This document shows, one piece after another, positions 60,507-64,000 of a stretch of DNA of 64,000 bases. The stretch is from Acuticoccus mangrovi (GTDB taxonomy: Bacteria > Pseudomonadota > Alphaproteobacteria > Rhizobiales > Amorphaceae). A program made the position numbers and the translations under genes. The stretch lies in the NCBI RefSeq assembly GCF_016411865.1, contig NZ_JAEKJA010000010.1, forward strand, positions 186,001 through 250,000, written 5' to 3'. Numbering within the stretch: position 1 is the stretch's first letter; every line of letters begins with the position of its first letter. The notes below the pieces were generated by a model. It was not told the origin of the DNA. It worked only from the letters and a program-made list of their open reading frames with translations, and searched no databases.

Positions 60507-61612
60507 GCGCGGCCCCGCTGCCCCGCTGGGCCGATGTGGTGGTGATCCCGGCGATCAACCTCGTCCTCGCCTTCCTGGTCGCGGGCGCGGTGGTGGCGAT
60601 CATCGGCGAAAATCCGTGGCGCGCCTTCCTGGTGATGATCGAGGGGGCCTTCGTCTATCCCGGCAGCCTCGGCTACACGCTCTACTACGCGACGAACTTC
60701 ATCTTCACGGGGCTCGCGGTGGCGGTCGCCTATCACGCCCGCCTCTTCAACATCGGCGGGGAGGGGCAGGCGGCGATCGGCGGGCTCGGCATCGCCCTCG
60801 TCTGCCTCGCGCTCGACCCCTATCTTCCGGGCGTCCTGGTGATCCCCATCGCGATCGCGGCGGCGGCGCTCTTCGGCGCGGGGTGGGCGTTCCTGCCGGG
60901 CTTTCTGCAGGCGACGCGGGGCAGCCACGTCGTCATCACCACCATCATGTTCAACTTCATCGCGGCGGGCGTGCTCGTGTCGCTGTTGACCGGACCGCTC
61001 ATCCGCCCCGGCCAGTCGACGCCGCAGACGCGCAACATCGCCGAAGGCGCGACGCTGCCGAAGGTCCACGAGATCCTGCGCGCCATGGGCTTCGACGCGG
61101 CCTCCTCGCCGCTCAACCTGTCGCTCCTCTTCGCCCTCGTAGCGGCGGTCGGGGTGTGGGTGCTCGTCTGGCGCACGCCCTTCGGCTACCGCCTGCGCAC
61201 GCTCGGCGAGAGCGAGCCCGCCGCCCGCTATGCCGGCGTCGCCGTGCCTCGCACCATCGTGATCGCGATGATGATCTCCGGCGCCCTCGCCGGCATGATG
61301 GCGATCAACGACGTGCTGGGCGCCCAGGAAAAGCTCGTCCTCAACTTCACCGCCGGCTACGGCTTCACCGGCATCGCGGTGGCGCTGATGGGGCGGGGCC
61401 ATCCGGTGGGCATCGTCATGGCGAGCCTCCTCTTCGGCGCCCTCTACCAGGGCGGGGCCGAGCTCTCCTTCGAGTTCCGCACCATCGATCGGGAGATGGT
61501 GCTCGTCATCCAGGGGCTGATCATCCTCTTCTCGGGCGCGCTCGCCTATATGTTCGAGGCGCCGCTCTCCCGCCTCCTGTCGCGCCGGGGGCGCCGCGCC
61601 GTTCATGCATGA
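60503..61612 (+). CDS. ABC transporter permease, BMP/nucleoside type (YufP-like)
   Basis: 369 residues, permease of the branched-chain/ribose-like family used by nucleoside importers, with about ten hydrophobic segments. Start TTG 60503 has GGAGACGAG upstream and overlaps the previous stop by 4 nt. The conserved FNIGGEGQAAIGGL segment and LGESEPAARYAGV loop are typical of this subunit. Overlaps the next permease by 8 nt. Confidence 0.93.
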   Translation: MSAAPLPRWADVVVIPAINLVLAFLVAGAVVAIIGENPWRAFLVMIEGAFVYPGSLGYTLYYATNFIFTGLAVAVAYHARLFNIGGEGQAAIGGLGIALVCLALDPYLPGVLVIPIAIAAAALFGAGWAFLPGFLQATRGSHVVITTIMFNFIAAGVLVSLLTGPLIRPGQSTPQTRNIAEGATLPKVHEILRAMGFDAASSPLNLSLLFALVAAVGVWVLVWRTPFGYRLRTLGESEPAARYAGVAVPRTIVIAMMISGALAGMMAINDVLGAQEKLVLNFTAGYGFTGIAVALMGRGHPVGIVMASLLFGALYQGGAELSFEFRTIDREMVLVIQGLIILFSGALAYMFEAPLSRLLSRRGRRAVHA

Positions 61613-62579
61613 GGTGATCGTCGACATCGCGCAGATCCTCGCGAGCACGCTGCGCCTTTCGACGCCGCTCATCCTGTGCGCGATGGCGGGCCTCTTCTCG
61701 GAGCGGGCGGGGGTGGTCGACATCGGCCTCGAAGGCAAGCTCCTGATGGGCGCCTTCGCCGCCGCCGCCGTGGCGAGCCTCACCGGCAGCCCCTGGCTCG
61801 GCCTTCTCGCCGGCATCCTCGCCGGCATGGCGATGGCGCTCGTCCACGCCTTCGCCTGCATCACCCACCGCGGCGACCAGATCGTGTCGGGGGTGGCGAT
61901 CAACATCCTCGCCTCCGGCCTCACGGTGGTGATGGGCATCGCGATCTTCTCCCAGGGTGGCCAGTCGCCGCCGCTCTCGCGCGAGGAACGCTTCCTGCCG
62001 ATCACGCTGCCCTTCGCCGACGCGCTGCGCGGCGTGCCCATCCTCGGCCCGATCTACGCCGACCTCATCAGCGGCCAGAACCTCCTCGTCTACGTCGCCC
62101 TCCTGTCGGTGCCGCTGGCGGTGGTGGTGCTCTTCGCCACCTCGTTCGGGCTGCGGCTGCGGGCGGTGGGGGAGGCGCCCGAAGCCGTCGACAGCGCCGG
62201 CTATTCGGTGGCGTGGCTGCGCTACCGGGCGGTGCTGATCGCCGGCCTCCTGTGCGGCATGGGTGGGGCCTATCTCTCGATCGCCCACGGCGGCGGCTTC
62301 GTGCGCGAGATGAGCGCGGGCAAGGGCTACATCGCCCTCGCAGCTTTGATCTTCGGCAAGTGGCGGCCGGTGCCGACGCTCTTCGCCTGCCTCCTGTTCG
62401 GCGTTCTGGAAAGCTCCGCCTCGCGCCTCTCCGGTGTGTCGCTCCCCCTCGTCGGGGCGATCCCCGTCGACGTGGTGCTTCTCGCCCCCTACGTGCTGAC
62501 GGTGGTGCTTCTCGCGGGCTTCTTCGGTCGGGCGATCCCTCCGCGCGCGCTCAGCGTGCCCTACGTCAAGGACCGCTGA
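61605..62579 (+). CDS. ABC transporter permease, BMP/nucleoside type (YufQ-like)
   Basis: 324 residues, second permease, several membrane segments. Diagnostic VVDIGLEGKLLMGAFAAA near the N-terminus and LRAVGEAPEAVDSAGYSVAWLR loop. Last gene of the BMP-type importer; converges on the ABC-F gene 21 nt away. Confidence 0.93.
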   Translation: MHEVIVDIAQILASTLRLSTPLILCAMAGLFSERAGVVDIGLEGKLLMGAFAAAAVASLTGSPWLGLLAGILAGMAMALVHAFACITHRGDQIVSGVAINILASGLTVVMGIAIFSQGGQSPPLSREERFLPITLPFADALRGVPILGPIYADLISGQNLLVYVALLSVPLAVVVLFATSFGLRLRAVGEAPEAVDSAGYSVAWLRYRAVLIAGLLCGMGGAYLSIAHGGGFVREMSAGKGYIALAALIFGKWRPVPTLFACLLFGVLESSASRLSGVSLPLVGAIPVDVVLLAPYVLTVVLLAGFFGRAIPPRALSVPYVKDR

Positions 62580-62600
62580 GGCGGGAGCCGGAAGGAGGCG

Positions 62601-64000
62601 TCAGGACAGGGCGGTCTCGGCCTCGGCGGCCTCGTAAGCCTCCGCGTGCGTCATCCACTCTTCCTCGGCGCTCTCGCGCGCCTCCACCCAGCGGGCTCGC
62701 TCCTGGCTGATCGCGGCCGCCTTGGCGGGGTCCTTGGTGTAGAGGCTCGGGTCGGCGAGGAGGGCGTCGCGCTTTTCGATCTCCGCCTCGGCCTTGGCGA
62801 TGGCGCGCTCGGCGGCCTGCATCTTCTTCTTCAGCGGGGCGAGGGCGGCGCGCGCCTCGGCCGCCTCGCGGCGACGGTCCTGCGCGCTCATCCGCTCCGC
62901 CGGCTTCTCCGCCGCCTCGCTGCGCGACTTGCGCGCGTTGCCGATGATCAGCGCCCGGTAGGCCTCCATGTCGTCGTCGAACGGCTTCACCGTGCCCTCG
63001 CCCACGAGCCACAACCGGTCGACGCAAGCCTCCACCAGATAGCGGTCGTGGCTGATCAGGATCACCGCCCCCTCGTAGCTGTTGATCGCGTCGATGAGAG
63101 CGGCGCGGCTGTCGATGTCGAGGTGGTTGGTGGGCTCGTCGAGGATCAGGAGGTTCGCCCCGTTCATGGTGGCGAGGCCGAGGAGGAGCTTCGCCCGCTC
63201 GCCGCCCGAAAGGTCCCGCGCGGGCGTGTCCATCCGCTCGCCGGCGAGCCCCATCTGGGCGACCTTGGCACGCACCTCCGCCTCGCCCTCGTAGCGCAGG
63301 CGCGCGCGGACGTGGTCGAACGGGCTCTCGGCCGGCCGCAATTCGTCGAGCTGGTGCTGGGCGAAGTAGGCGATCTCCATGCGATCGGCCCGCGTGGTCG
63401 TGCCTTCCATCAGCGGCAGGCGGCCGGCGAGGAGCTTGGCGAGGGTCGACTTGCCGTTACCGTTGGCGCCGAGGAGGGCGATGCGGTCGTCGTCGTCGAT
63501 CCGCAGGTTGAGGCGGCGCAGCACCGGCGTGTCGCCGTAGCCGATCACCCCGCGCTCCACCGCGATGATCGGCGGCGACAGCGTGCGCTTGGGGGCGGGG
63601 ATGCGGATCGGCGGCATCGTCTCGTCGAGGACGGGCTCGATGAAGGCCATCTTCTCGAGCTTCTTGATGCGGCTCTGGGCCTGGCGCGCCTTGGAGGCCT
63701 TGGCGCGGAAGCGGTCGACGAAGGCCTGGAGGTGCGCCCGCTCCTCGGCCTGCTTGACGGCGCGCTTCTGGGCAAGCTCCGCCTTCTCCCGCCGCAGCCG
63801 CTCGAACTCCGAATAGTTGCCGCGATAGGTGACGAGCTTGCCGTTGTCGACGTGGATGATCTGCCGCGCGACGGTGTCGAGGAGGTCGCGGTCGTGACTG
63901 ATCACCACCACCGTGTGCGGGTAGCGGGCGAGATAGGTCTCGAGCCACACCGTGCCTTCGAGGTCGAGATAGTTGGTGGGCTCGTCGAGGAGGAGGAGGT
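62601..64000 (-). CDS. ABC-F family ATPase (Uup/YheS-like), N-terminus beyond window
   Basis: Soluble ATPase with tandem ABC domains and no membrane part. Visible: Walker B LDEPTNYLDLEG of domain 1 at the window edge with VVVISHDRDLLD, the inter-domain linker (RAKASKARQAQSRIKKLEKM, Arg/Lys-rich), and complete domain 2 with GANGNGKSTLAKLLAG, LSGGERAKLLLGL, ILDEPTNHLDID and ILISHDRYL. A C-terminal coiled coil rich in Ala, Glu and Lys follows (about the last 90 residues). ABC-F proteins act on ribosomes in translation control. The 5' part, with domain 1 Walker A, is outside the window. Likely a housekeeping gene. Confidence 0.93.
   Translation of the reverse strand, partial: LLLLDEPTNYLDLEGTVWLETYLARYPHTVVVISHDRDLLDTVARQIIHVDNGKLVTYRGNYSEFERLRREKAELAQKRAVKQAEERAHLQAFVDRFRAKASKARQAQSRIKKLEKMAFIEPVLDETMPPIRIPAPKRTLSPPIIAVERGVIGYGDTPVLRRLNLRIDDDDRIALLGANGNGKSTLAKLLAGRLPLMEGTTTRADRMEIAYFAQHQLDELRPAESPFDHVRARLRYEGEAEVRAKVAQMGLAGERMDTPARDLSGGERAKLLLGLATMNGANLLILDEPTNHLDIDSRAALIDAINSYEGAVILISHDRYLVEACVDRLWLVGEGTVKPFDDDMEAYRALIIGNARKSRSEAAEKPAERMSAQDRRREAAEARAALAPLKKKMQAAERAIAKAEAEIEKRDALLADPSLYTKDPAKAAAISQERARWVEARESAEEEWMTHAEAYEAAEAETALS

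Noticed and set aside
1-64000. CRISPR arrays, rRNA, tRNA, prophage or restriction-modification genes
   Set aside because: No regularly spaced repeats, no rRNA-like segments and no recognisable structural, nuclease or methylase motifs were seen on either strand.

Overview
The window is very GC-rich and densely coded, with short intergenic gaps, many 1-8 nt start/stop overlaps and several Tat-type or Sec-type solute-binding proteins. That style, plus the gene families present (tripartite tricarboxylate transporter, PotABCD-, CUT1-, Dpp-, Ssu- and BMP-type ABC importers, CoxLMS-like molybdenum hydroxylase), suggests a metabolically versatile alphaproteobacterium, most likely of the Hyphomicrobiales (inference, no rRNA is present). 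No tRNA, rRNA, CRISPR array, transposase or phage gene was recognised. Almost everything is uptake and catabolism of small, often nitrogen-containing organic compounds: six solute importers in about 62 kb, each beside its own enzyme set.

Region 1 (1-14.4 kb): a PotABCD-like importer (ATPase cut by the window edge, two permeases, Tat-type binding protein), a flavin reductase plus NtaA-type FMN monooxygenase, an opine-dehydrogenase-family protein, a GntR/FCD regulator, an HTH/citrate-synthase-like protein without the citrate synthase catalytic residues, an FMN alpha-hydroxy-acid dehydrogenase, an enolase-superfamily enzyme, a creatinase-like M24 protein without metal ligands, and a saccharopine-dehydrogenase-like oxidoreductase. 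Five copies of one palindromic operator (core ATnACA-n3-TGTGAT, with GTGATCA invariant) lie at about 2.65, 7.33, 8.30, 9.69 and 10.94 kb, next to five of these transcription units. This looks like a single regulon under the GntR protein and is the best candidate for an undescribed pathway, possibly for an opine-like or aminopolycarboxylate-like substrate (inference).

Region 2 (14.4-26.3 kb, minus strand): a three-subunit molybdenum hydroxylase whose 2Fe-2S subunit is fused to a CoxG domain; then an operon with two ABC ATPases (one lacking the switch histidine), a binding protein, two permeases, an acetamidase/formamidase-family protein and an alpha/beta hydrolase. Region 3 (26.3-33.5 kb): a nucleotide-sugar-dehydrogenase-like protein with eroded active-site motifs, a strikingly AT-rich island carrying a sulfotransferase-like gene, an MFS transporter, and a LysR/acyl-CoA-dehydrogenase/AhpD-like set.

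Region 4 (33.5-44.3 kb): a lytic transglycosylase-like lipoprotein, a small/large gene pair resembling N,N-dimethylformamidase, a dipeptide-type ABC importer with its two ATPases fused, and two adjacent TauD/TfdA dioxygenases. Region 5 (44.3-49.9 kb): clear rutB, rutC and rutD homologues within an Ssu-type importer operon, with a LysR regulator upstream. rutA and rutF are absent from this locus. Region 6 (50-62.6 kb): TctABC importer, SDR, amidase with a small AtzG/GatC-like partner, metal-competent M24 hydrolase, 2OG-Fe(II) oxygenase and a BMP-type nucleoside-like ABC importer. The window ends inside an ABC-F ATPase gene.
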